Part shown: in pieces, positions 49,462 to 61,361 of the stretch
Layout: every line of letters starts with the position of its first letter
Numbering within the stretch: the stretch's first letter is position 1
Source of the DNA: Syncephalis plumigaleata
Taxonomy: Eukaryota; Zoopagomycota; Zoopagomycetes; Zoopagales; Piptocephalidaceae
Length of the DNA: 64,000 nucleotides
Direction of reading: 5' to 3'
Assembly (NCBI GenBank): GCA_025201365.1
Contig: JAIXMF010000037.1
Location: forward strand, 1 to 64,000
Notes under the pieces: generated by a model
Told to the model about the DNA's origin: nothing
Databases searched by the model: none
The model's input: the letters and a program-made list of their open reading frames with translations, nothing else
Translations under genes and position numbers: made by a program

Positions 49462-49755
49462 TTAGATGTGAGTAGCGATATCCATCGCTGATAAGTTGTT
49501 GCTTGGTTCTTCATTTCTTAAATGTTTAGAAGTAATGACACTTTGATGTAGTTGTGTTGGAACACCGTTTCCATTACGAAGACTGAGAATAATCTGAATA
49601 ACATTCAGATATGCTGCCATATCCCGATTCCATACACGATACTCGAATCCTTTACCTTTCATGTCATCTTTACAATTCTGATGTGTGCATCTAATAGAAT
49701 AATGGATTAGTATAGTATGGACCATTAATCCATGTGTGCAGTATGTGGCGTTACA
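49462..49755 (-). pseudogene. C-terminal fragment of a Fanzor-like nuclease, copy 2
   Basis: Reads CNATYCTHGLMVHTILIHYS, then IRCTHQNC, then EYRVWNRDMAAYLNVIQIIL and a tail longer than copy 1 (ending SAMDIATHI). The Cys pairs and NRDMAA core are kept; Cys after AA in the other copies is Tyr here. Upstream the frame is closed, so it is a remnant. It is head-to-head with F-box copy 2, as in E1. Confidence 0.65.
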
Positions 49756-50070
49756 GGAATGATGATCTCATGTCAATGATGAGACCGCAGTTTCGATCAG
49801 TTAAACCATTAAACTACTTCTGATGACATGTCATTACTATTTTACTATGCTGTGCAATGGAATATATCTTTAATCGTAATGCTGACTAACAGCTAGGCAT
49901 GATTGTGTCAATGATGAGTAATCGAGTAAATCAACTATAGTAACGATTGAGACACCAAACTGATATATGACCTTCCATACATGAATGACGTTATTATATA
50001 AGACATATATCGCGTCATTTTTACATTTTGCTTGACTGAAGTTTGTTATATGCATCCTCTCGCACTCCAT

Positions 50071-50076
50071 TATAAA
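50071..50076 (+). promoter_or_regulatory. TATA box of F-box copy 2
   Basis: TATAAA about 50 bp before the ATG at 50127, in a block nearly identical to the E1 copy (5163-5168 on the minus strand). Conservation of the roughly 200 bp promoter between the copies suggests both may be used. Confidence 0.5.
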
Positions 50077-50126
50077 GATGCACTGGACAAAGCGAGCACC
50101 AATATTGTCCTTTATTCTTTTTCATC

Positions 50127-51761
50127 ATGTCTACTACTACTACTACTACTACTACTACTGAAATATCGAGTAATTCCAACTCGTCTTGTAGATTACTGGA
50201 CTGTCTGAATACTCTTCCATTTCATGACCAGCGTGTCTTTCGTAGTCTATTTGATCATATCGAATTAGTGCGTTTATCAGCATGTTGTCGCTCGTTAACA
50301 AGCAGTATTCGAAATGACCGATTATTATGGCAAGCACTATATCATAGGGATTTCCTATCGGGAGCGTATTACGACAAAGAAATGGAATTCGTATTATGGT
50401 GTATACGCACGGATGTCAACAACCCGTGTACATCGAATAAACGAGCCGATCTACTAGAGAATGTGGACTGGTACAACACATATCGTCGACGAGTGAGCAC
50501 CGAGAATAATTGGCGATATGGACGATGCAAGACCACGCATATCAATATGAAATCTTTCATGAATGAAATAGACTATCGCAGATATGGCAATGGTAAGCGT
50601 ATATTTATTACGCAGCGAAACCGCCTACGCAGAGCATCAGTCCGTCATTATACTTTAGAATATTTGCCACATCCAAATCTTAGATCAAACAACAGCGTTG
50701 TGTATAAAAGCAGATTCTCTACATCGCCAAATGCTCTTTCACTGGATACTGGTAATGAAGCTGAGTATACTTATGTCTTTGATGACCATTACGTAGCTGT
50801 AATTCCTAAAGAGATCGAGAGCGATACCGACTATAATGTAAAAATACTCACTCGCAAACATGGCGGTGTTTTCACTACATTTGATGTTCCAGGACGATAT
50901 CGAGTGGTGGAAGTCGAGGGGAAATGGGCATTGCTAGTGCATGACTCGAGAGATTTACTCGATGATTTGTCAATTTGTATATGTAAGTGTAGTAACTATA
51001 CAATGATGTAATATAGCTAGTACTAATCATGAATATATTTAGACGATATAATGGTATTCGATATTGAGAATAGTATCATGTGTCCAGGAAGCATTGGTGG
51101 TATATGGAATACAACTTGTTTTTACAAAACAACCAACAATACAGCAATAGTATACACGGCAAGAGTAGTCAAAGACAACGATGTGGGTCGTATTGAATGG
51201 GCATTATACCAGTTCTCGAGCAATAATCCTGTTATACAATTGCGAAATGGCTGGTTTTATTTACCTGAGAGGGTAATGGGCATATTATTATTTGCTCATA
51301 ATTCATACGATTCGCATATGATTATAGGATTACATGGTCATTCTGATTATGATCTACACATAATGCATAGCGTAGCATCCAGTGGTCAAAGTCATACTCC
51401 ACGTAATTGCTACGTTATAGCTAGCCACTATATACCTATTCCATTATTAAGGGCTGGATATAAGTATTCAATACTTGGTTCCGACCCAACAAAAGTATGG
51501 ACAGACTTATCCTACAATGGCAATCAACTATTACGAATGGAGTATATGGCTTTCATCAGACATATTATTGGAGATCTCTATGTTTTTACTACGTATCATA
51601 ATCAAACATACAATCGATTGCTTGTAGACATCAATACAAAAGAAATAATACGCGAATTGAAAGCACCAAATAGGGGATTACCTGAATATGCAATGGCTGG
51701 TATGGCATATATCTCCAATGACAGACGTACGCTAGCAATACAAGAATACGGCGAACTATAA
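50127..51761 (+). CDS. F-box-like protein, copy 2
   Basis: Exons 50127-50982 and 51043-51761, joined over a 60-nt intron (GTAAGT...TTTAG), give about 524 residues. The N-terminal F-box region (LDCLNTLPFHDQRVF, LSACCRSLTSSIRN, DRLLWQALYHRDF) and ENNWRYG are nearly the same as copy 1. Residues from about 150 to 210 are much more different (for example KRIFITQRNRLRRASVRH against the copy 1 sequence), after which similarity rises again at KILTRKHGGVF and FDIxNxIMCPG. The start includes a longer Thr run than copy 1. It probably binds Skp1; the substrate is unknown. It lies between the Ert1/AcuK-like and P450 genes. Confidence 0.75.
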
Positions 51762-51865
51762 CAACTATCAATAAATCATACTAAATTAGTTAATAAGTGT
51801 AGTGTTTATACATCATTAAACCATAACACATGCTAATACTTCCTATGAACTGGATGATAAGTCGA

Positions 51866-52078
51866 ATAAATCAACTATATTAGCAATTGAGACATTAAAC
51901 TGTACAAACTGATGAATGCTTCTCAATGCATAAAGGATGTTGCTCGATAGCACATGTACTACGGCATCATTTCATTCTGCTTGATTGAAGCTTGCTATCT
52001 GAATACTCTCGAATGCCATTATAACAATGTACTGAATAAAACAAGCATCCATGTTGTCCTTTACTAAATGTTCCTGTC
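51866..52078 (+). repeat. orphan third copy of the F-box promoter
   Basis: Matches the region upstream of F-box copy 2 (49918-50112): AATAAATCAACTATATTAGC, ATTGAGACA, TTGATTGAAGCTTGCTAT, CTCTCGAATGCCATTATAAC and TTGTCCTTTACT correspond in order. It ends where an F-box start codon should be, but no F-box frame follows, so it is a relic of a third unit in tandem. Confidence 0.55.
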
Positions 52079-52270
52079 AATTCATCATAGCTCGTTAAGA
52101 CTGCTCTATTATTCTCCACACTTGCGTATGATTTATCTAAGTATTTTTAGTTAAATGGACACATCGTATTTCTCTTTCTTCATTTGAACAATGTCAAATA
52201 CAATAAAATAAATAAATAACATTGCTGCAAATATGTAATGTCACTTCAGTATCCAATTACAACTTATCAA

Positions 52271-52475
52271 CTAGCAGATACAAGTGACAAACATCAAGTT
52301 ACATGATTGAGCATTGCTAGTAGAACAGCGCAAGTAGAATATACAAGTGTTATTCGAGTCCAATGCAATAGGAGAAGCCATCGGTAGCGTGAACATCATG
52401 TATGTATGTAAATGAATGGCCCCATAGGAACCATTTGTCCATGTGCACAGGATGTAGCGCTGCAAGTGACATGAA
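52271..52475 (-). pseudogene. possible very degraded Fanzor zinc region, copy 4
   Basis: On the minus strand near 52407-52470 a short frame reads CSATSCAHGQMV, close to CNATYCTHGLMV and CGATYCAHGLMV of copies 2 and 1. It soon runs into a stop. A further Cys-containing stretch follows in another frame (FYLRCSTSNAQSC). No NRD motif is left. Weak but the 12-residue match is hard to dismiss. Confidence 0.35.
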
Positions 52476-52967
52476 TCATTCAATACACACGTCACCATTT
52501 ATTATTCGGTGTATCACCATTGCATTAGACACGTATACTATTGTCATTAATACATTCAAGCGATTATCGCTATTGTTAGAATACATGTAGCTAGTCATGA
52601 GATGTTGAGCAATGCCAATGTTTATTGATAATAACCAATTAACAATTAACAGCACATACCGCAACGCATGATGTGTTCTATAGAACCATACAACTAGCAA
52701 TGTGTTATGTACGTGCCTCTAAATAGACTTGTGTTTTCAGATAGACATGGATACACAACGATGCATGGCATGAGCCATCATCATTCATCACCGTTGCTAT
52801 TGTTATGTATACGTCAGGCATACTTAATAAATAGTCTACAAGTATACGATATTAGTTTAAGCAAGTCATTTCTCGTTTCTTTTGGTAATCTATCGTTTGT
52901 TGTAGTTGTTTTCTCTTTTACACGCATTATCTGTTGTTTGTTCACTTACTCGTCTGTTGTTCAAGCC

Positions 52968-55291
52968 ATGCTGTCTATCTTATCTACTTGGCCGGAGGTG
53001 GCAGTGGCAGTGGCGACCATTTATCTTGTTCACAAAGTGAGTAGCGGATATGAACATTGTGACTTGTTTTAATAGGATAGAACGCATCACATCTAACCTT
53101 ATCATCCATTGACTACTACTATTACTACTACTATTCATCAATGTATCTATTGCTATCCGTTTAGGTGATCAAAGAAGAGTTTATTAGTCCATTGGCTAAG
53201 GTGCCAGGTCCACGTCCCGCTTCGTTGAACAAGATCATACTGAGTATTCGACAACTGTATCATATGCAATTTGTGGGTGCCACCGAGGCTCATCGAACCT
53301 ATGGTCCCATCGTACGTGTAGGTAAGCAGGCAAGCAATCAAATATAACGTGGATACTTTCTATTATCATAAGCATACTAATCATTATTACTATTGAACAG
53401 GACCCAAAACCATTTGGATATCTGATTCTACGATGATTCGCAAGGTGAATAGCAGCTATCAATACAATAAAGGAGAAGACTATGAATCATTCCGTGTTGG
53501 TGAGATTGGCCTGTTTACAACTAGGTAATCTATTTTGGCACAATTCGAGTTACTATTATTATTATTATTATGACAGACTAATAAGCAATCATCTAATCTT
53601 TATTAACGATGTAGGGATGCCAATTTCCATCGAGTTCGCGTAAGTTACACGCAATATTAACTATACGACATGTACTTATACTGCTGCCATGTAACTAGAA
53701 ACAACTAATGTTGCCGGCATTTACACCTGCTGCCCTTAATGATCTGGAACCTATTATCTACGATATGGGCCTACATCTGATGATAAAACGATTGTATGAA
53801 TATGCCGATAATGGACAAGCAGTCGATTTGATGGATCTATTAAAGAAGATGACACTAGTAAGCGAGCAATGATCATTGTAAAAGGATGTTACTATACGTG
53901 CATTTGACTAATCTATCCATTGACTATCATATCACGTTGATGGTGATGATGACGTTAGGATACTATCGGTGAAGTGAGTTTCGGTAAATCATTTGGACTA
54001 TTGAGTGAGAAGCAAGAGCATCATCCTATCTTCGATTGGATTAATAGTCGATTCGCAGTTGGTGTTCAAGTAAGTCGTTGTATCTCTTCCGTACATCTAC
54101 ATCTCCTATATATGAAATACTAATCATCAATCAAATGATTAGCGTGTGATGCTGGGTCGAATTCACATACCGTTCCTTTCATCCAAATGGCAACGAGACA
54201 TCAATGCCTTTGATAATGTAAGTAATAATACTACTAGTAAGCTACATCAACCATGCTAATATGGGAATGGCCTAGTATGTTCTAGAGGCCATTGAAAAGC
54301 GACGTACATCCCAGTCTGACGCGCGTAGGGATACACTACAACAATTGATGGAAGCGGTAGATGAAGAGACTGGCGCCACTCTATCCAATAGTGACCTTAT
54401 AACTGAAGCAATATCCCTCATGTAAGCACTACTAATACTAGTATACCAATTGACTGGCTGATTAATGAACTAATCGACATGATGACAGTATTGCTGGCAC
54501 GGACACGACTGCACTTGGTATTACATGGCAAGTATTGACTGATCATATCATTTATTCATTAATTTTACTAATTGATTCATTATTATAGGATAATGCATTA
54601 TTTACTATCACATCCCGAGTGTTTACACCGATTAACCGAGGAGATCCTACAGCTGTACCCCGATCCACAAACACGTATCGCTTATAGAGATGTGATATCG
54701 TTGCCCTATCTAGATGCAGTACTCCACGAAGTATTTCGCATTGAACCGGCTGCTCCTCAGGGTATGCCACGAGTTATTCCAAAGGAGGGCACCACACTAG
54801 GAAACTATTTCATACCTGGCGGTGTAAGTATAATATTAATATGTATTCATTCAATTATTATGGTTCATCTAATCTAATATTTACATATCAATATGATTAT
54901 CATTCAATAGACTGTCGCTTTTGTATCACTCGGTGTGATGCAAATGAATAGTCAAATATTCCCGAATCCTCATGAATTCAAACCGGAGCGTTGGCTCGAT
55001 TGTACACCCGAGCAATTGGCTGTGATGAAGCAGAATATTATGCCATTCCTAGTAGGACCACGGGCTTGTTTAGGTCGCAAGTAAGTAGCATGATTACTGC
55101 TATTAATTGCTTATTACTAATAATCATTATTGATTAGTCTGGCCTGGATGGAGTTACGTATGGTAGTGGTGGAATTGATACGTCACTTTACATTTACGCC
55201 ATCTTCAGACAATGATATGACGCCAACCTACGATGGACCTGCTCGTCCTCGCGGTAAAAAGTATGTTGTCACACCAGTACGTCGAGTATAA
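52968..55291 (+). CDS. cytochrome P450 monooxygenase
   Basis: Starts [20 protein letters not shown], a membrane anchor, followed by the Pro-rich hinge VPGPRPAS. About twelve exons. Landmarks: the I-helix oxygen site AGTDTTALG near 54500, the ExxR motif EVFRIEP near 54730, a PERW-like motif FKPERWLD near 54990, and the haem loop [12 protein letters not shown] near 55050 with its Cys. It ends [10 protein letters not shown] at 55289. The family looks like a fungal microsomal P450 of the CYP3/CYP5-like clan; I cannot give the subfamily or substrate. Several in-frame codons precede the start I chose, back to 52707, but that stretch is not membrane-anchor-like. Confidence 0.9.
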
Positions 55292-55486
55292 CTACAAGAT
55301 GATCATGGATTACTATTATCAATATCATTACATAAATAGTATATAAATATATTCGCGTTTATTTATACTGCACAGCTTATGTATAATAATAATAATAATA
55401 ATAATAAGAACACACATGACTGGTAATAATAGAAATAGTAGTAATAGTAGTAGAAATAGAGTTACGTTAAATAGACAAATAGCTAT
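55292..55486. other. convergent 3' spacer with AAT/AGT microsatellites
   Basis: Short spacer between the P450 and STK11IP-like gene ends. It contains ATAATAATA at about 55384-55405 and AGTAGTAATAGT near 55437. Confidence 0.4.
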
Positions 55487-58400
55487 CTATACATCTTCTG
55501 GCTCAATGGCTTCTTGAATAGATGGCACGCGTTGCATATCGATTGCTCCCATAGTAGGTGAACCAGTAATCGTTCTATGTTCTTGTTTCACATCAATCGA
55601 TGCTGATGATGATGCTGATTCATCTTCAACTACCAGCAATGTTTCGACATTACCGCTAAATGTTTGTCCACTAGATGATGCTGATGTCAATTGCTGTTGT
55701 TGCGCAATATGATAAAGACGACTCAATGTCTCCACACAATGAGTAGCTTCATCGCGAGTATGGAATAGGAATGTCCAATGCTGTTGCTGTTGCTGTTGTT
55801 GAGACTCGGTTGTTTCCGTTCCATCTTCTGTATCTAGTCGGAAATCGATACGTACACTACAAGACCAGCTTGCTGCCGTATAACCTTCGTGTGCCTGTTC
55901 ATCCACTAGTGCGGCACTCCAACCGACGCGTGCATAGGCCAGTTTCGTCATATGAAGTAGTGATATCTTGCGTATGAACTTGTAGCGTGGTATGACTGTG
56001 GCCATAGCATCTCCCTGTACTGGTGTATCGTGATATTTATCGAGTATCTCATGTACATCATCCACCGAGGGTGGCCACACATCAAATCGTTCCGTTGTAA
56101 TGTATAGATTCTGTAAGGTGGCCGAGAGCGTACATGATCGAATACACTTTTCATCCGTGCACACCCACGCCGTAAGCCATATGGGATCGGGCAGGGCAGC
56201 AATGGTGTTCTCCTCGATGGCCACCGTTAATCCAGCCGATTCACTGGATGTCCAAGTGGTACGTGTTAGACAATCACGCCACAACTGTGTATCGCGTCGA
56301 ATAAGTTGCGCGTAATTTGTTGATGATGACGACGACGTGATATTACTAGGCCATTCCATTTTATGTTCCAGTAGATCCAACACTTCAGCACATCGTTCCA
56401 TATCACGGATGAACAGGGTGACAGGTCGTTGATCTTCCATAGTTGAACTAGCGTCAGTAGCACTCGTTGCCGCTACTGTTGCGGTGGTGGTGGTTGTAGT
56501 TGGCCGTTGTAAATGGAATGTGATGAATTGATTACGTGGTCCCACATCGATTCTCGTCAATTGATTAAGGGTCAACTTGCGTAGAATACGTAAATACTGC
56601 TCCGGTCTACTCTCAGCCACTTTATTAGTGACACCAAGTGAATTGGGTGCCAGTTTGGGTGGGCCATTATTTTGAGGCGATGTGGTTGTGTCGCGTTGCC
56701 ACGAGAATGGATTATAAATGGAAGCAGCAGCGGCCACTACCGCTACACCACCGGTCAATGGACGTGTCAGCTCCACTAGATAGACGGCACGCGTGGACAA
56801 TGCTAGATAGATGGGTCGTTCCACTGGACAATGATTGGGCACGTTATTGGTGGATTCACCCGTACGTACACGCGTCCATCTAGCAGATGTCGAATTACTA
56901 CTAGTGGTTACTTTAGATGGTGCTTGTACAATAAATGAACACGGCACCCATGCCAATAGATTCTCGTTATCGTCCTCGAACACACTAAGGTGGAAGTGTA
57001 AACGTAGCGAATTCGTATTTGTTTGATAGGGCGGCAGTACAGGTTGATAGCCTAATAACGAAGCAAATGGATTCTCATGTGGTACCGCGGCCACTTCTGA
57101 TACGCGTCCCGCTACACGCGACCACCCTGATAGACGTGATGTAGGTGCGGATGTAGATGGCAGTGCTCCTGTCGATGTTGCTACGCCATTTTGTGCTGTT
57201 TCAGATTCAGTCGAATTACTCGTATTGCCACCTAGACCGAGTAGCATGTCCATTTTAGGCCAGGATGGACTAACTGATGACATCCACGATGATAATAGAC
57301 CAGGATCATTCGCACTCGTATTAATAGTCCTGTGCGTAGATGATGTAGCAGTCGTAGTATCAGTGTCTGTATTCGTAGTATCCTCCTTGTGACTAGATGA
57401 CGCGATCTCCTTTGTATTCGTTGCTGTATCCTTTGTCTTATTGTCGGTGGGTGTGGAATGATCAAAGAAATCTACCAAGAAATTACTATGACACTGAGGA
57501 CATTGCTTATCCTCTACGGTTCCTGGCATACGCTTCGCTTCATCGTTTGCCGCTAGATCTACAGATTGGCCGGCAGCACCCGTCAATTCATGCTGATGGA
57601 TACCCGTCCATTGGCAGCTTAGACATTTAGATTGTTTACACACGCGATGTACATGTCCTTGCTCCCAGTTTGTCTTGCGTGTCGTATCGAATAGGGTCAT
57701 CAGTTGATCTGCCGCTTTAACATCTTGAATACGATATCGTACAGTAAGTACGGGATCATGTCGACTGGATTTAAACCGTAGTTGAAGTAAAGCGGCTCCC
57801 GTTCGATCAACGCCTACGTGTGCCGCGTATATAAGCGTATTTAAAGGACGACGTGCCATTATTTGTTGCGTTTCAAGATTCATCTCCATTAAGATAGAGT
57901 GTTGTCCTTCTTCTTCGCCCTCTTCCTTTTCTCCTTCGCTATTACTGCTGCTGTTGCTATCAATGATGAGTTGTCGCGTTTCGAATGGTGCTCTAGCTGC
58001 ACGTCGATGCAATTTAGCAGTAGTCTCTTGGACTTGCGCGATGATCGTCGGTGTATTCAATGTTGATTTGTCACTCTTTAGATTAGGTGTCTTCTTAACG
58101 GGTGTAGCTGATAAATTAGTCATGGATGTTGGACGATGACTATCAGAGAAGGAACGCTTCATATCCGTGCTATCAGCTGATAATAGGGCAGTGGATACTA
58201 GACTATCGGTAAGTTGTAGATCATCTTTGGAGAGACGACGATCTCTTATCTCTGCTTCATTCAATGGCGTATGACGATTGGCATCTTGTGTTTGTTGCTG
58301 ATGTTGCTGCTGCTGTTGTTGTAAACGACTAGCACGAATTGCTGCCAATGTAATCATGGGTTTCGATGTCACTGAACTACCGATAGGGAATTGATCATCG

Positions 58401-60933
58401 CGTCCTGTTGCAGTATTAGCATTTGTCGTATGTGGATCAGTAGATTCGCGTCGTCTTGCATTTGGCGACATCGATGATCTATCACGATATTGTATTTCAT
58501 TGTACACGCGAAGCCAAGTGGAACCCGCTTCATTACGCATCGCTTCAATACGACGTCTGTAATCGTCACCTGGCAAGCCTACTGGTGGTGAGGATAGACC
58601 GGGACGTGGGTGTGATGCTTGACGCTGACTCATAGGATTCGGTCCCGCTGATAACACGGCAGATATGTTGTCGGTAGTAGCACGTCGTTGGCGTGTACGC
58701 GGTGTAGGTGTACCATTACTACCATTGCTACTATCACTCGTACGATTGGCCAATCCTTCCGATACTGATGCCTCCAATCCTATAACACGATGTACACGTC
58801 GACTTGAGTTGACACCATTACGATGATGATAGTCATTAGGCATGTTGGATATCGTATCGGCTGCCTCTGATGCTGATTCTGTTGGATGTCCTATCATCAG
58901 CATACTGTCTGACATGGCAGTTACTTGCATGTCATTGTGATCATCACTGAGTGGCGTTGATTTACAACGATGATGCTGATGCTGACTTGTATTACTAGTG
59001 TTGCTGTCATGAGTCCATTCGGTATTCGCGGTTGATGTCGATGATGCTCGATTTGCTTCAAGTGACTCCCATCGATCGCCATCCAACGATAGACTGGTAC
59101 CAGTTAAGTCGCGTGATTGTCTCCATTCTGAATTAAGTGTATCGAATGAATCAGCTCGTGGTCGAATAGGTGAGCCTAGGATGTTGAGTCCTTTCATCTC
59201 CTCGCTCTCCCTCCTCGATACAAACTCTTGTTGTGATAGAGCGACTAAACGTGTCGGTTTACGACGTGGTTTCGCTTTAGGCGAGGCAACAGCTGTCGTG
59301 TTTTTCGAATGATTAATCTGTGTTGATACCACGGCAGCTGGAATGGCTTCTGTTGCATCTGCGGGTCGATTCTTAATTTGACGTCGTTCCATGAATGTCG
59401 GTAGACTGTTGTCAAGATACAGTTGTGCTCCACCGTACAATAACGAGAATATAGTTATTCGATATTGTGGCTACCATATCATGTTAGTTGTTAGTCATTA
59501 TTCACTCTAACAGATAATGGCACTTACTATTTTAACAAGCGGATTACCTTCTACTTGTAAATGTGACAAATGTAATAGGCCCGATAATCGACTCATCTCT
59601 TGTGGATCTTGTATTTGATTGTTACTAAGATCAAGTCGTTCTAATCGCGACAACTGCTCAACACCAATGATCGATCGTAATCGATTGGATGCCAGTGAAA
59701 GGTGAACGAGTGTGGGCAGTATCTCCCCGATACGGTTAGCGAGTCGATCTTGTTATGTGATAGGTCGAGACTACGCAGCTGTGCAAGATCTTTCAGTGAT
59801 CTAGGAACACTAGTTAATATATTACGCGATAAATTAAGTTCCATACAATGTCGAGCGTAAATAAATGGATTATCTGGAATATCGGCTAATGCGTTACCCG
59901 TTAGATCAAGGGCCACCAATCGAGGCCACACTTCTAATGGCGATAGTTGACATAGTGCCTCCAGTTCTTCAAGTAATTCCGTATTATATTGCGGTGGAGG
60001 TTGTTGCTGTTGCTGATCATCATTACTATCGTTGGTGGCTGAGCTGCTTAGTCGTTCCGCTAATATACGCTGTTGCATCTCTAGTTGTAGTGTCTTCAGT
60101 AATAGATCCTCGACTCGTCCCAGCCTACCTCGACAGCCTACACGTTCCAATTGCGATTGTAAACGCATCCAACCGGTGAGTGCGAGCGGTGATATCTTGA
60201 TGACTTCCAGTTGTCGTACATTACTGAATGCATCCAGTGACACTTGAATACCATTGGGACGATCTGTACCATCATCCGCGTCTAATATACGTCGTTTGCC
60301 GAATGGACCAATACGTACGGCCGCGATATATTGCATACATTGATGAATGAATCGTACATCTTCCTCCACCGTAGTATGCGGTGCTTCATTCGCCTTTTGA
60401 CTATTACTACCTGTAGCTGACCAACGAGCAAATCCGGTAAGTAGTGTCATGGCAGTAGAGGCTACTGAGCGTTGTGAGGCCACCGATACAATAGAAGGCG
60501 GCTTTACTGCTCGTTGTAAACTTGCTACAGCTGCTGATGAATTGGCACTGGCTGTATGCGACTGATGATTTGTCGTAGAAAGTCTCGTCATCTGACCTCG
60601 TGCCTCTACAACGGAATCAATGACGTCATCCTCGCATTCAAGTAAAGTGAGTCCTAGTTCCTCAAAGCGAGCATTTAAATAGAATAGATGCCACGGGTCA
60701 ACTATAAATGGCGTATGATTGCCGTTACTATTAGGAGTGTTGCCATCACTGTTACTAGGGCCGTTGTTGTTACTGTTGCTGTTATAGCCAAGCCATGATA
60801 CAAGTAAGCTTGTCGTACTAGTAGGAAGCGTGGTGGTGGCTGCAGCTATTGCTGGATGATGACTCCACGTTGACTCATGACTGCGCATATACGCGGCAAG
60901 CGTCCGTATAAACTGATCACCAGTAACGTGCAT
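55487..60933 (-). CDS. STK11IP-like (LKB1-interacting protein 1) leucine-rich repeat protein
   Basis: Starts MHVTGDQFIRTLAAYMRSHE. An N-terminal LIP1-type domain is followed by leucine-rich repeats (LVALDLTGNALADIP, MELNLSRNILTSVP, LRSLDLSHNKIDSL, then LVHLSLASNRLRS, LERLDLSNNQIQD), joined over a 57-nt intron (59471-59527) to AQLYLDNSLPTFMERRQIKN. The C-terminal half has two Cys pairs (CLSC, CPQC), LRLHFHLSVFEDDNENLLAW, YLALSTRAVYLVELT, LTLNQLTRIDVGPRNQFITF and IQEAIEPEDV, all matching human STK11IP order. That protein binds LKB1 and works at lysosomes and signalling membranes. One apparent single-base frame break lies at about 59740 inside the LRRs. About 1,740 residues in total, with Gln/Ser/Thr-rich linkers. 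Confidence 0.78.
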
Positions 60934-61361
60934 TCCTCTAGGTATTGTATAGAAGATATGCCAGTATACAACTAGAAGAAGGAAAAGATAAAGAAGCGGT
61001 TACTAACACGATGAATTATGGTTTGTATACAAGAATGAAAGAGTAGACAACGAAATGTCCGCGTGATTACCTACACTCGCACCAATAAATGAATGGGTGT
61101 GAAGACAGAATATTATAATGTGACAATACAATTGTAATAAACGTAATAGAATCAATACACATTAATAATGATGATTATTAACTAACTATTCAAAACAGAT
61201 AGATCATTTATAGTAGAAATTTAAACGAATTGATGGCTAATAATTAACTAATGTCAAAGATGTGAAGTAGATGCCAATGAATGTGTAAATGAAACGATAT
61301 CGCATAGTTGTAATGATGATGAGATGATCCTGTGATTGCATTAGTATAGTGTCTATTATTA
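60934..61361. promoter_or_regulatory. spacer upstream of the STK11IP-like gene
   Basis: About 430 bp, AT-rich (AATAATGATGATTATTAAC), covering the 3' end of the minus-strand low-complexity gene and the STK11IP-like promoter. No gene seen. Confidence 0.4.

Larger units (their letters stand above)
49411..51780. mobile_element. inverted second copy of the F-box/Fanzor unit (element E5)
   Basis: Reads, in plus orientation, Fanzor tail (minus), about 370 bp of shared promoter, then F-box gene (plus), which is the mirror image of 3490-5770. Similarity with E1 begins near GTATTTAGATGTGA at about 49465 and runs to about 51775, just after the F-box stop. A sub-terminal motif at 49419-49450 (CACGATATCATATATTACAG) also matches one at 3353-3385 near the other end of E1. 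No clean TIR pair was found, so ends are approximate. Confidence 0.55.

Noticed and set aside
52707-52967. In-frame N-terminal extension of the P450
   Set aside because: The 87 extra codons lack conserved features, and the start at 52968 leads directly into a membrane anchor and Pro-rich hinge.
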